A stretch of DNA of 64,000 nt from Scandinavium lactucae. Its GTDB lineage: Bacteria; Pseudomonadota; Gammaproteobacteria; Enterobacterales; Enterobacteriaceae. The notes under the pieces are model-generated. The model was not told the origin of the DNA and did no database searches. It saw only the letters and a program-made list of their open reading frames with translations. How positions within the stretch are numbered: the first letter of the stretch is position 1; every line of letters starts with the position of its first letter. Shown one piece after another: positions 25,052 to 33,909 of this stretch. The translations under genes and the position numbers were made by a program. The DNA is taken from the NCBI RefSeq assembly GCF_033843265.1, contig NZ_JAWXRD010000030.1, forward strand, positions 186,001 to 250,000. Direction: 5' to 3'.

Positions 25052-26893
25052 TCAGCGCAACACCATCAGCAGCGCGAGTACAACCACCGCGCCAATGCTC
25101 ATGGATGCCACATACCAGCGCAGATAACCGTTCTCGCTGACCAGCAAGCCTTTACCTGCAAAGCGGGAAAGAATGGCCGGGATATTCATCAGACTATTCA
25201 GCGGATCGCGTTTCAACAGCCACGCAATACCCAGATACGGTTTGACGAAAATCATGTCATACAGCCAGTCGAAGCCCCACGCGTTGTACCACCAGGTTCC
25301 GAGCAGACGGCCCGGCGCGCTGTTGGCAATCGCGGTAACCAGCGTACGTTTACCCAGCCACAGCCATGCGGCAATCAGAATGCCAGCAATCGCGACGATC
25401 CCGGAGGTAATTTCCAGCGTCAGCACGTGGCTATGTTCAAGTTCAGTGGTCTGCGGCAGGACGCCCTGCAACGGCGGCACAATCATCGCGCCCACAAAGG
25501 TGGACAGAATGAGCAGCACGATAAGCGGCAGGTGATGCGTAATCCCCTTCCCTGCGTGAGCATGAATCTGCTCTTTGCCGTGGAACACGATGAAGATCAT
25601 GCGGAAGGTATACAGGGAAGTCATGAACGCCCCTACCAGACCCGCCACCATCAGATTGATGTGACCGTTCGCCATGGCTCCGGCAAGGATTTCATCTTTA
25701 CTGAAGAAGCCTGCGGTAATCAGCGGCAGCGCAGACAGCGCGGCCCCCCCGACCAGGAAGCAGACATACACCAGCGGAATCGACTTACGCAGGCCGCCCA
25801 TTTTGAAGATATTCTGCTCGTGATGGCACGCCAGGATAACCGAACCAGACGAGAGGAACAGCAGCGCTTTAAAGAACGCGTGCGTCATCAGATGGAAAAT
25901 CGCTGCATCCCACGCCTGTACGCCCAGCGCCAGGAACATGTAACCAATCTGGCTCATGGTGGAGTAGGCAAGTACGCGTTTGATATCGGTTTGCACCAGC
26001 GCGGCAAAACCTGCCAGCACCAGGGTTACCGCCCCGATAATCCCCACCAGATGCAGAATTTCCGGCGTCATCAGGAACAGACCGTGAGTACGGGCAATCA
26101 GGTAGACACCCGCGGTGACCATGGTCGCGGCGTGGATCAGCGCTGAAACCGGCGTTGGGCCAGCCATTGCGTCCGCAAGCCAGGTCTGCAACGGCAGCTG
26201 TGCCGATTTACCGACCGCACCGCCCAACAGCATCAGCGTCGCCCAGGTCAACATGTTGTTGCCCGCTTCGAAGTGCTGAGGAGCCAGTTCAACCATTTCG
26301 CGGAAGTTCAGCGTGCCCAATTCGTTGTAGAGAATGAACAGCGCGAACGCGAGGAACACGTCACCGACACGGGTCACCACGAAGGCTTTCATCGCCGCAG
26401 CGCCATTCTTCGGATCGGTATAGTAGAAACCGATCAGCAGATAGGAGCACAGGCCTACGCCTTCCCAGCCCAGATACATCAGCAGCAGGTTATCACCCAG
26501 CACCAGCACCACCATGCTCGCGATGAACAGGTTGGTGTAGGCGAAGAAGCGGGAGTAACCCTCTTCCCCGCGCATATACCAGGAGGCGAACATGTGGATC
26601 AGGAAGCCAACACCGGTGACCACAGAGAGCATGGTCAGCGACAGGCCATCGAGCACCAGGTTAAAGCCAACGTTGAAATCACCGACCGACATCCAGTTCC
26701 ACAGCGGAACGCTGACGGCCTGTTTGCCGTTGGCGAAGAAATCAGCGCCAACATAGGCGGTGACCAGCGCTGCTAAGCCGACAGACCCCATACCGATGGT
26801 AGCGGAAACGTTTTCCGACCAGCGGCCACGGGAGAAGGAGAGCAGCAGGAAGCCAATCAATGGCAAAATAATGGTTAAGGCAAGCATGTTCAT
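25052..26893 (-). CDS. nuoL: NADH-quinone oxidoreductase subunit L
   Basis: Largest antiporter-like subunit of complex I, 613 residues, carrying the long lateral helix at its C-terminus. Family motifs: GWEGVGLCSYLLIGFYY (conserved Glu), KSAQLPLQTWLADAMAGPTP (Lys), LIHAATMVTAGVYLIAR and VLAYSTMSQIGYMFLALG. It starts with a four-base ATGA overlap with nuoK. Confidence 0.98.
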   Translation of the reverse strand: MNMLALTIILPLIGFLLLSFSRGRWSENVSATIGMGSVGLAALVTAYVGADFFANGKQAVSVPLWNWMSVGDFNVGFNLVLDGLSLTMLSVVTGVGFLIHMFASWYMRGEEGYSRFFAYTNLFIASMVVLVLGDNLLLMYLGWEGVGLCSYLLIGFYYTDPKNGAAAMKAFVVTRVGDVFLAFALFILYNELGTLNFREMVELAPQHFEAGNNMLTWATLMLLGGAVGKSAQLPLQTWLADAMAGPTPVSALIHAATMVTAGVYLIARTHGLFLMTPEILHLVGIIGAVTLVLAGFAALVQTDIKRVLAYSTMSQIGYMFLALGVQAWDAAIFHLMTHAFFKALLFLSSGSVILACHHEQNIFKMGGLRKSIPLVYVCFLVGGAALSALPLITAGFFSKDEILAGAMANGHINLMVAGLVGAFMTSLYTFRMIFIVFHGKEQIHAHAGKGITHHLPLIVLLILSTFVGAMIVPPLQGVLPQTTELEHSHVLTLEITSGIVAIAGILIAAWLWLGKRTLVTAIANSAPGRLLGTWWYNAWGFDWLYDMIFVKPYLGIAWLLKRDPLNSLMNIPAILSRFAGKGLLVSENGYLRWYVASMSIGAVVVLALLMVLR

Positions 26894-27192
26894 CCACGCA
26901 ACTCACTTACTGAATCGATGTTCAGGTTCTGGCGGCGACGGTGGAGCTGCAGCAGCAGCGCCAGGCCAATACTCGCCTCCGCAGCCGCGAGGCTGATAGC
27001 GAGGATATACATCACCTGACCGTCGGTCTGGCCCCAGTAGCTGCCCGCAACCACAAAGGCCAGCGCGGCGGCGTTAATCATGATTTCCAGACCGATCAAC
27101 ATAAACAGCATGTTGCGGCGGATAACCAGACAGGTCAGACCGAGAACGAAGAGGATCGCGGCGAGGATCAGTCCATGTGTTAAGGGGATCAT
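26890..27192 (-). CDS. nuoK: NADH-quinone oxidoreductase subunit K
   Basis: Small membrane subunit, 100 residues and three helices, with the conserved intramembrane glutamates in MLIGLEIMINAAALAF (Glu near 36) and LAAAEASIGLALLLQL (Glu near 72) that belong to the proton pathway. Overlaps both nuoJ and nuoL by four bases, so these subunits are translationally coupled. Confidence 0.98.
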   Translation of the reverse strand: MIPLTHGLILAAILFVLGLTCLVIRRNMLFMLIGLEIMINAAALAFVVAGSYWGQTDGQVMYILAISLAAAEASIGLALLLQLHRRRQNLNIDSVSELRG

Positions 27193-27743
27193 GCTTGCTC
27201 CTCCGGTTTTCTTTTCGCGCTATCGTTCACACGGTTGCTCAGCACTTCCCCGGCACGATCTTCACGTCCCAGATGGAAGGCTACCACCAGGCCCGCCAGC
27301 AGCAGCATGGAGGCCAGCTCCACCGCCAGTACGTACGGACCAAACAGAGCGATACCCACTTCTTTCGCGCCGATGGCGTTGCCGTCGATGCCCTGGTCGC
27401 TAACGCCCAGGATACCGTAAACAATCACCGCCAGCAGAACCACGGACAGTACGCCAGGCCCAATCCACACCTGCGGCTTCAGCCACTGACGTTCCTGCTC
27501 GATTTCGGCTCCGCCCAGGTTGAGCATCATTACCACGAACACGAACAGCACCATGATGGCCCCAGCGTAGACGATTATCTCCAGCGCACCGGCGAAGTAC
27601 GCGCCGAGCGAAAAGAACACCCCGGCAATCGCCAGCAGGGAGATAATCAGGTACAGCAGCGCATGCACCGGATTGGTGTGCGTGATGACCCGCAGCGTGG
27701 CCAGGATGGCGACCAGACCACAAATATAAAATGCGAATTCCAT
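27189..27743 (-). CDS. nuoJ: NADH-quinone oxidoreductase subunit J
   Basis: Five-helix membrane subunit of complex I, 184 residues as in E. coli. The segment FAGALEIIVYAGAIMVLFVF contains the conserved pi-bulge helix. The charged C-terminal tail (NRVNDSAKRKPEEQA) ends in an ATGA overlap with nuoK. It starts 11 bases after nuoI. Confidence 0.98.
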   Translation of the reverse strand: MEFAFYICGLVAILATLRVITHTNPVHALLYLIISLLAIAGVFFSLGAYFAGALEIIVYAGAIMVLFVFVVMMLNLGGAEIEQERQWLKPQVWIGPGVLSVVLLAVIVYGILGVSDQGIDGNAIGAKEVGIALFGPYVLAVELASMLLLAGLVVAFHLGREDRAGEVLSNRVNDSAKRKPEEQA

Positions 27744-27754
27744 TGCCCCTCTCC

Positions 27755-28297
27755 TTACGGTAACAGGCTCTTGACGTCGATAGGCTTGGCTTCGTTCTCT
27801 GCTTCGCCCTTATCTTTGCCGTCGATTGCCATACCCGCCATCCGGTAGAAGTTATATTCCGGGTATTTGCCCGGACCGGAAATCAGCAGATCCTCTTTCT
27901 CGTACACCAGATCCTGACGCTTGTATTCACCCAGTTCGAAATCCGGGGTCAACTGAATCGCCGTGGTCGGGCACGCTTCTTCACACAGACCGCAGAAAAT
28001 GCAGCGTGAGAAGTTAATGCGGAAAAACTCTGGATACCAGCGGCCATCTTTGGTCTCTGCTTTTTGCAAAGAGATACAACCAACCGGACAGGCTACCGCA
28101 CACAGGTTACAGGCTACGCAACGCTCTTCCCCGTCCGGATCGCGCGTCAGCACGATACGGCCACGGTAGCGCGGCGGCAGATAAACCGGCTCTTCCGGAT
28201 ACATCTGCGTTTCGCGTTTGGCGAACGCATGCATCCCGATCATGCAGATACTGCGAACCTGGGTGCCAAAGCCCACTAATAATTCTTTTAAGGTCAT
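27755..28297 (-). CDS. nuoI: NADH-quinone oxidoreductase subunit I
   Basis: Peripheral-arm subunit holding clusters N6a and N6b. Two 4Fe-4S motifs are clear: CVACNLCAVACPVGC and CIFCGLCEEACPTTA. 180 residues. An amphipathic N-terminal helix precedes YRGRIVLTRDPDGEERCVAC. 14 bases separate it from nuoH. Confidence 0.98.
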   Translation of the reverse strand: MTLKELLVGFGTQVRSICMIGMHAFAKRETQMYPEEPVYLPPRYRGRIVLTRDPDGEERCVACNLCAVACPVGCISLQKAETKDGRWYPEFFRINFSRCIFCGLCEEACPTTAIQLTPDFELGEYKRQDLVYEKEDLLISGPGKYPEYNFYRMAGMAIDGKDKGEAENEAKPIDVKSLLP

Positions 28298-28311
28298 GGT
28301 CTATTCGCCCC

Positions 28312-29289
28312 TTATTGCGCCTGCCAAAGAATGACAGCCGCCGTTACCAACAAGTTGATCAGCGTCAGCGGCAGGCAGACTTTCCAGCCGAAGGACATCA
28401 CCTGGTCATAACGCGGACGCGGCAATGCAGCACGGATCAAAATGAACATCATCATGAAGAACGCGGTTTTCAGCGCGAACCAGATGAACGGTGGTAAGAA
28501 CGGACCCTGCCAGCCACCGAAGAACAGCGTCACGATCAGCGCTGAAACGGTGACAATACCGATATATTCACCGACGAAGAACAGACCGAACTTCATGCCG
28601 GAATATTCAATGTGGTAACCGTCGGCCAGTTCCTGCTCCGCTTCCGGCTGGTCAAACGGGTGACGGTGACAAACCGCAACGCCCGCGATAGCGAAAGTGA
28701 TGAAGCCGAAGAATTGCGGAATCACGTTCCACAGATGCGCCTGGTTATTGACGATATCGGTCATGTTGAAGGAGCCTGCCTGTGCTACGACGCCCATCAG
28801 CGACAGGCCGAGGAACACTTCGTAGCTCAGGGTCTGAGCAGACGCACGCATTGCGCCGAGCAGTGAGTATTTGTTGTTACTCGACCAGCCCGCGAACAGT
28901 ACGGCATAAACCGCCAGGCCTGCCATCATCAGGAAGAACAGGATACCGATGTTGAGGTCAGCGACCACCCAGGTCGGACTGACCGGGACAATGGCGAACG
29001 ACAGCAGCAAAGAGGTGAACGCGATTACCGGTGCAAGGGTAAAGATAACCTTGTCGGTAAATTTCGGAACCCAGTCCTCTTTGAAGAACATCTTGATCAT
29101 GTCTGCCACCAGCTGGAGTGAACCACCCCAGCCTACGCGGTTCGGTCCATAACGGTTCTGGAACAGACCGAGCAGACGACGTTCACCAAAGCTCATGAAC
29201 GCCCCGCAGGTGACAACCACCAGCAGAATAACAACCGCTTTCAGGATGCTTAACAGAATGTCGATAACATCCGGTGTTAACCAACTCAT
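28312..29289 (-). CDS. nuoH: NADH-quinone oxidoreductase subunit H
   Basis: Membrane subunit that forms much of the quinone-binding chamber and the start of the proton axis, 325 residues, eight or more helices. Conserved loops include RNRYGPNRVGWGGSLQLVAD-like sequence near residue 45 (FQNRYGPNRVGWGG), EAEQELADGYHIEYSGMKFG and RAALPRPRYDQVMSFGW. The ATG overlaps the nuoG stop (ATGA). Confidence 0.98.
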   Translation of the reverse strand: MSWLTPDVIDILLSILKAVVILLVVVTCGAFMSFGERRLLGLFQNRYGPNRVGWGGSLQLVADMIKMFFKEDWVPKFTDKVIFTLAPVIAFTSLLLSFAIVPVSPTWVVADLNIGILFFLMMAGLAVYAVLFAGWSSNNKYSLLGAMRASAQTLSYEVFLGLSLMGVVAQAGSFNMTDIVNNQAHLWNVIPQFFGFITFAIAGVAVCHRHPFDQPEAEQELADGYHIEYSGMKFGLFFVGEYIGIVTVSALIVTLFFGGWQGPFLPPFIWFALKTAFFMMMFILIRAALPRPRYDQVMSFGWKVCLPLTLINLLVTAAVILWQAQ

Positions 29290-32012
29290 GCTTTCGCCTC
29301 CTGCAGATTTTCAATATGCGCACCCGCCAGTACTGGCGCAATACCTGGCATCCCCATTGGCAGACCGACCTGCCCTGCTGTCAGTGCGTCGGAAAGCACC
29401 AGCGGCAGGTTGAGGGTCTGACCGTCGTAGCTGATGGCCAACTGCGCACCCGCGTTAACGCCAAGCTTCGCAGCATCGGCCGGGTTAAGCTTGATGTACG
29501 GCTGAGGCATACGTTGCTGGAAGATAGGCGAACGCTGTGACAGTTCGTCACTCCCGAACAGGTGATAGTACGGTGCGATACGCCACTGACCGTCCTGCGC
29601 TTCGAAGCTCGCCGGAACATGGTCAAAGTAAGCCAGACCGTTTTCAGAGGCTTCAATCAGACGCACTCCCGGATCGCCGTTACGCAGATGTCCACCCACT
29701 TCCGCCTGGAACTTGTTCCATGCCTGCGGGGAGTTCCAGCCTGGAGCCCACGCAAATGGAATTTGCGACCGGGCGGCGGTTGGCTGGTTGTTCCCTTCCA
29801 TTGAGAAGGCGAACATGGTGTCTTTATCCTGCGGCTGACGCGGTTCGTGTACGCTGATATTCGCGCGCATGGCGGTACGACCGCTGGAGCGAATAGGCGA
29901 ACGGGCCAGCTTCTGACCACGAATACGGAACGAGGCATCCGGGGCCGCATCTTTGATGCCAGCCAGCTGCGGCAGCGCAGCCACGGCAGCGTCAATCACG
30001 TGATCCAGCTGCGTCCAGTCCACTTCACGGCTTTCCAGGGTGCTGTGCAGAGAGTGCAGCCAGCGCCAGCTTTCCAGCATGATGACGTTGCGGTCGTAGT
30101 AAGCCGGGTCGTAAACCTGGAAGAAACGCTGGGCGCGGCCTTCGTTGTTAATCACGGTGCCGTCGCTTTCCGCGAAGCTCGCGGCGGACAGCACCAGATG
30201 GGCTTTGTCCATGATAGCGGTACGCTGATGGTCGATAACCATCACCAGTGGCGCTTTAGACAGCGCAGCATCAACGCGGGCGGCAGAAGCGTGACGGTGC
30301 AGATCGTTTTCCAGCACCACTACCGCATCGGCAGAACCGCTTTCCAGTTCGTCAAGGGCTTCTTCCAGCGAGCCACCGCCAATCATGCCGAGGCCAACGC
30401 TGTTCACCGCGCGGGCAATCATGGTCACGCCGACGTCTGCGCCACGGCCCTTCAGGGCTTTGGCCACGTTGGCTGCGGCCTGAATGATTTCAGCGCTACC
30501 GGAGTTGGTGCCGGAAATAATCAGCGGTTTTTTCGCACCGGCCAGAGCCTGCACGATCACGTCCACTTTACCTTTCAGGTCATTGCTCAGGCCGTCTACC
30601 GCTGGGGCACTGTCATCCAGTGCATGGGCGATGGCGAAGCCTAAACGCGCCTGATCTTCTACCGGAGCGCAGTAGGTCCACGCCGCGATGTCGTCCAGAC
30701 GCGTGTTGTCGACATTGGTCACGAACAGCGGATGTTTCGCACGCTGACCGATGTTGAGGATTGCCGCAATCTGCCAGTCAGCCACTTTCTGTGCCGCGGA
30801 CATTTCACGTGCTTTCCCTTTCACCGCCTGGCGAACCGCCAGCGCAACGCGCGCGCCGGTCTGGGTGATGTCTTCCCCGAGAACCAGTACCGCATCATAA
30901 GATTCGATATCACGCAGCGCAGGGGTGTGAATCCCGCCTTCGCGCAACACTCTCAGGGCCAGCTGCAGACGTTCCTGCTCGCCTTTGGCGATACCGGTAT
31001 AGAAGTTCTCTGCCCCGACCAGCTCACGCAGCGCGAAGTTGCTTTCCACGCTCGCACGCGGAGAACCGATGCCGATAACTTTCTTCGATTGGCGCAGAAT
31101 ATCGGCCGCGCCCTGCATCGCCTGTTCGGCGTTGAGGGTGATGTAGTCATCGCCACGACGTTGAACCGGCTGACGTGGACGGTCTTTCAGGTTCACGTAA
31201 CCGTAACCGAAACGACCCCGGTCGCAGAGGAAGTAGTGGTTTACGGTCCCGTTGTAACGGTTTTCGATACGACGCAGTTCGCCGTAGCGCTCACCCGGAC
31301 TGGTGTTACAACCCAGAGAACACTGCTGGCAGATGCTTGGCGCAAACTGCATATCCCACTTACGGTTATAGCGCTCGGAGTGGGTTTTGTCGGTGAAAAC
31401 GCCGGTTGGGCAGATTTCAACGAGGTTACCGGAGAATTCGCTCTCCAGCGTGCCATCTTCCGGACGACCGAAGTAGACGTTGTCGTGCGCGCCGTACACA
31501 CCCAAATCGGTGCCGTCAGCGTAATCTTTGTAGTAACGCACGCAGCGGTAGCAGGCGATGCAGCGGTTCATCTCGTGAGAGATGAACGGCCCCAGATCCT
31601 GATTGCGGTGGGTACGTTTAGTGAAACGATAGCGACGGAAGCTGTGACCGGTCATGACGGTCATATCCTGCAAGTGGCAGTTGCCGCCTTCTTCACAGAC
31701 CGGACAGTCGTGCGGGTGGTTGGTCATCAACCATTCCACAACGCTTTCACGGAACTGTTTCGCTTCGTCGTCATCAATAGAGATAAAGGTGCCATCGGAT
31801 GCCGGAGTCATACAGGACATCACCAGGCGGCCACGCGTGTCTTCCGCGTTTTGATATTGCTTCACCGCGCACTGGCGGCAGGCACCAACGCTTCCCAGCG
31901 CCGGATGCCAGCAAAAATAGGGAATATCAAGGCCATGAGAGAGGCAAGCCTGTAACAGGTTGTCCGCTCCGTTGACCTCGTATTCTTTGCCGTCTACATG
32001 AATCGTAGCCAT
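29286..32012 (-). CDS. nuoG: NADH-quinone oxidoreductase subunit G
   Basis: Iron-sulfur subunit of the NADH-dehydrogenase module. The N-terminal 2Fe-2S domain shows CWHPALGSVGACRQC, then HDCPVCEEGGNCHLQD and CIACYRCVRYYKDY for clusters N5/N4, and CQQCSLGC for N7, which only some bacteria keep. A molybdopterin-oxidoreductase-like domain without cofactor follows. The start MATIHVDGKEYEVNGADNLL at 32012 gives 908 residues, the E. coli length; the ATG at 32036 would add eight unrelated residues. Confidence 0.97.
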   Translation of the reverse strand: MATIHVDGKEYEVNGADNLLQACLSHGLDIPYFCWHPALGSVGACRQCAVKQYQNAEDTRGRLVMSCMTPASDGTFISIDDDEAKQFRESVVEWLMTNHPHDCPVCEEGGNCHLQDMTVMTGHSFRRYRFTKRTHRNQDLGPFISHEMNRCIACYRCVRYYKDYADGTDLGVYGAHDNVYFGRPEDGTLESEFSGNLVEICPTGVFTDKTHSERYNRKWDMQFAPSICQQCSLGCNTSPGERYGELRRIENRYNGTVNHYFLCDRGRFGYGYVNLKDRPRQPVQRRGDDYITLNAEQAMQGAADILRQSKKVIGIGSPRASVESNFALRELVGAENFYTGIAKGEQERLQLALRVLREGGIHTPALRDIESYDAVLVLGEDITQTGARVALAVRQAVKGKAREMSAAQKVADWQIAAILNIGQRAKHPLFVTNVDNTRLDDIAAWTYCAPVEDQARLGFAIAHALDDSAPAVDGLSNDLKGKVDVIVQALAGAKKPLIISGTNSGSAEIIQAAANVAKALKGRGADVGVTMIARAVNSVGLGMIGGGSLEEALDELESGSADAVVVLENDLHRHASAARVDAALSKAPLVMVIDHQRTAIMDKAHLVLSAASFAESDGTVINNEGRAQRFFQVYDPAYYDRNVIMLESWRWLHSLHSTLESREVDWTQLDHVIDAAVAALPQLAGIKDAAPDASFRIRGQKLARSPIRSSGRTAMRANISVHEPRQPQDKDTMFAFSMEGNNQPTAARSQIPFAWAPGWNSPQAWNKFQAEVGGHLRNGDPGVRLIEASENGLAYFDHVPASFEAQDGQWRIAPYYHLFGSDELSQRSPIFQQRMPQPYIKLNPADAAKLGVNAGAQLAISYDGQTLNLPLVLSDALTAGQVGLPMGMPGIAPVLAGAHIENLQEAKA

Positions 32013-32069
32013 TAGCGTGCTTCCAGTTGGCCCCATCGAAACGGGGCGTTAATCAAAATTCTTAGGTCG

Positions 32070-33407
32070 TTACCAGCGTGCTTTAAGCAGGTTAGGCTGA
32101 ATACCACCAATCGCGTGGGTATTACTGCTCGGCTGCTTGATGCCTGCTTCGAATTCGTCGCGGAAATACTTAATCGCGCTCTGCAGCGGCTCGACCGCGC
32201 CTGGCGCATGCGCACAGAAGGTCTTGCCCGGCCCGAGGAATCGACACAGTTGCTCAAGTGTCTCGATATCGCCCGGCTGGCCTTCACCACGCTCGATAGC
32301 ACGCAGAATTTTTACGCTCCACGGCAGACCATCACGGCAGGGCGTACACCAGCCGCAGGATTCGCGGGCGAAGAACTCTTCGAGGTTACGCACCAGACCC
32401 ACCATGCCAATTTCATGGTCAACGGCCATCGCCAGCGCAGTACCCAGACGGCTACCCGCTTTGCCGATGCTTTCAAATTCCATCGGTAAGTCGAGGTGCG
32501 CTTCGGTCAGGAAGTCGGTCCCTGCCCCGCCCGGCTGCCAGGCTTTAAATTTAAAGCCATCGCGCATACCGCCCGCGTAATCTTCCAGAATTTCACGCGC
32601 GGTGGTGCCAAACGGCAGCTCCCAGACGCCTGGATTCTTCACGCGGCCAGAGAAGCCCATCAGCTTGGTGCCCGCATCTTTGCTTTTCGAGATGTTCTGG
32701 TACCACTCCACGCCGTTGGCGAGGATGGCCGGGACGTTGCACAGGGTTTCTACGTTGTTGACGCAGGTCGGCTTACCCCACACGCCGGAGCTCGCCGGGA
32801 ACGGCGGCTTGGAACGCGGGTTGGCACGGCGGCCTTCAAGGGAGTTAATCAGCGCGGTTTCTTCCCCGCAGATGTAACGCCCTGCACCGGTGTGCACGAT
32901 CAGTTCGAAGTCGAAACCGGAACCGAGAATGTTTTTCCCGAGCAGACCGGCTTCAGTCGCTTCGGCAATCGCACGACGCAGGTGAACCGCCGCTTCGATA
33001 TATTCGCCACGCAGGAAGATGTAACCGCGATAGGCTTTCAGCGCGAACGCCGAAATCAGCATGCCCTCCACCAGCAGGTGCGGCAGCTGTTCCATCAGCA
33101 GGCGGTCTTTATAGGTGCCCGGCTCCATTTCATCGGCGTTACACAGCAGGTAACGGATGTTCATGGATTCGTCTTTCGGCATCAGGCTCCACTTCAAACC
33201 GGTAGAGAAGCCCGCGCCGCCACGGCCTTTCAGCCCGGCGTCTTTGACCTGATTGACGATGTCGTCAGGTGCCATGCCACCGAGCGCTTTACGCGCCCCG
33301 GCGTAGCCATTTTTCGCCTGATATTCGTCAAGCCAGACCGGCTGTTTATCCTCGCGCAGACGCCAGGTCAGCGGATGCGTCTCAGGAGTCAGGATAATAT
33401 CTTTCAT
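32070..33407 (-). CDS. nuoF: NADH-quinone oxidoreductase subunit F
   Basis: NADH- and FMN-binding subunit with cluster N3. The nucleotide-binding segments GLKGRGGAGFSTGLKW and GAGRYICGEETALINSLEGR are present; the N3 ligands lie in ESCGWCTPCRDG with the last Cys in KTFCAHAPGA. 445 residues. Its ATG overlaps the nuoE TAA by one base; 57 bases separate it from nuoG. Confidence 0.98.
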   Translation of the reverse strand: MKDIILTPETHPLTWRLREDKQPVWLDEYQAKNGYAGARKALGGMAPDDIVNQVKDAGLKGRGGAGFSTGLKWSLMPKDESMNIRYLLCNADEMEPGTYKDRLLMEQLPHLLVEGMLISAFALKAYRGYIFLRGEYIEAAVHLRRAIAEATEAGLLGKNILGSGFDFELIVHTGAGRYICGEETALINSLEGRRANPRSKPPFPASSGVWGKPTCVNNVETLCNVPAILANGVEWYQNISKSKDAGTKLMGFSGRVKNPGVWELPFGTTAREILEDYAGGMRDGFKFKAWQPGGAGTDFLTEAHLDLPMEFESIGKAGSRLGTALAMAVDHEIGMVGLVRNLEEFFARESCGWCTPCRDGLPWSVKILRAIERGEGQPGDIETLEQLCRFLGPGKTFCAHAPGAVEPLQSAIKYFRDEFEAGIKQPSSNTHAIGGIQPNLLKARW

Positions 33408-33907
33408 TATTTGTACTGCTCCAGCAGGTCAGGAATCGCTTCCGGCGTCAGATGGCTGTGAGTGTCCTCATCAATCATCATGGTCGGCCCCTTGTCGCAG
33501 TTGCCCAGACAGCAGGTTGGCAGCAGGGTGAATCGACCATCAAAAGTGGTCTGGCCCGGCTTGATATTCAGCTTCGCTTCGATAGCGGACTGAATGCCCT
33601 GATAACCCGTGATATGGCACACCACGCTGTCGCAGTAGCGGATCACGTGGCGACCTACCGGCTGACGGAAGATTTGGCTGTAGAACGTGGCCACGCCTTC
33701 GACATCGCTTGCCGGGATACCCAGCACGTCGGCGATGGCATAAATCGCCCCATCCGGCACCCAGCCGCGCTGTTTCTGAACAATCTTCAGCGCTTCAATG
33801 GACGCCGCACGCGGGTCTTCGTAGTGATGCTTTTCGTGCTCGATAGCGTCACGCTCGGCCGCACTCAGCTCAAAAGCCTCGGTTTGTGGTTGTTGATTCT
33901 CGTGCAT
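33407..33907 (-). CDS. nuoE: NADH-quinone oxidoreductase subunit E
   Basis: Thioredoxin-fold 2Fe-2S (N1a) subunit, 166 residues. Cluster ligands are the cysteines in YCDSVVCHITG and TCCLGNCDKGP. N-terminal helical part runs through ERDAIEHEKHHYEDPRAA. Two bases separate it from nuoCD. Confidence 0.98.
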   Translation of the reverse strand: MHENQQPQTEAFELSAAERDAIEHEKHHYEDPRAASIEALKIVQKQRGWVPDGAIYAIADVLGIPASDVEGVATFYSQIFRQPVGRHVIRYCDSVVCHITGYQGIQSAIEAKLNIKPGQTTFDGRFTLLPTCCLGNCDKGPTMMIDEDTHSHLTPEAIPDLLEQYK

Positions 33908-33909
33908 AA

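Noticed and set aside
30732..31955. 407-residue plus-strand frame opposite nuoG
   Set aside because: Antisense shadow; nuoG coding evidence on the other strand is unambiguous.
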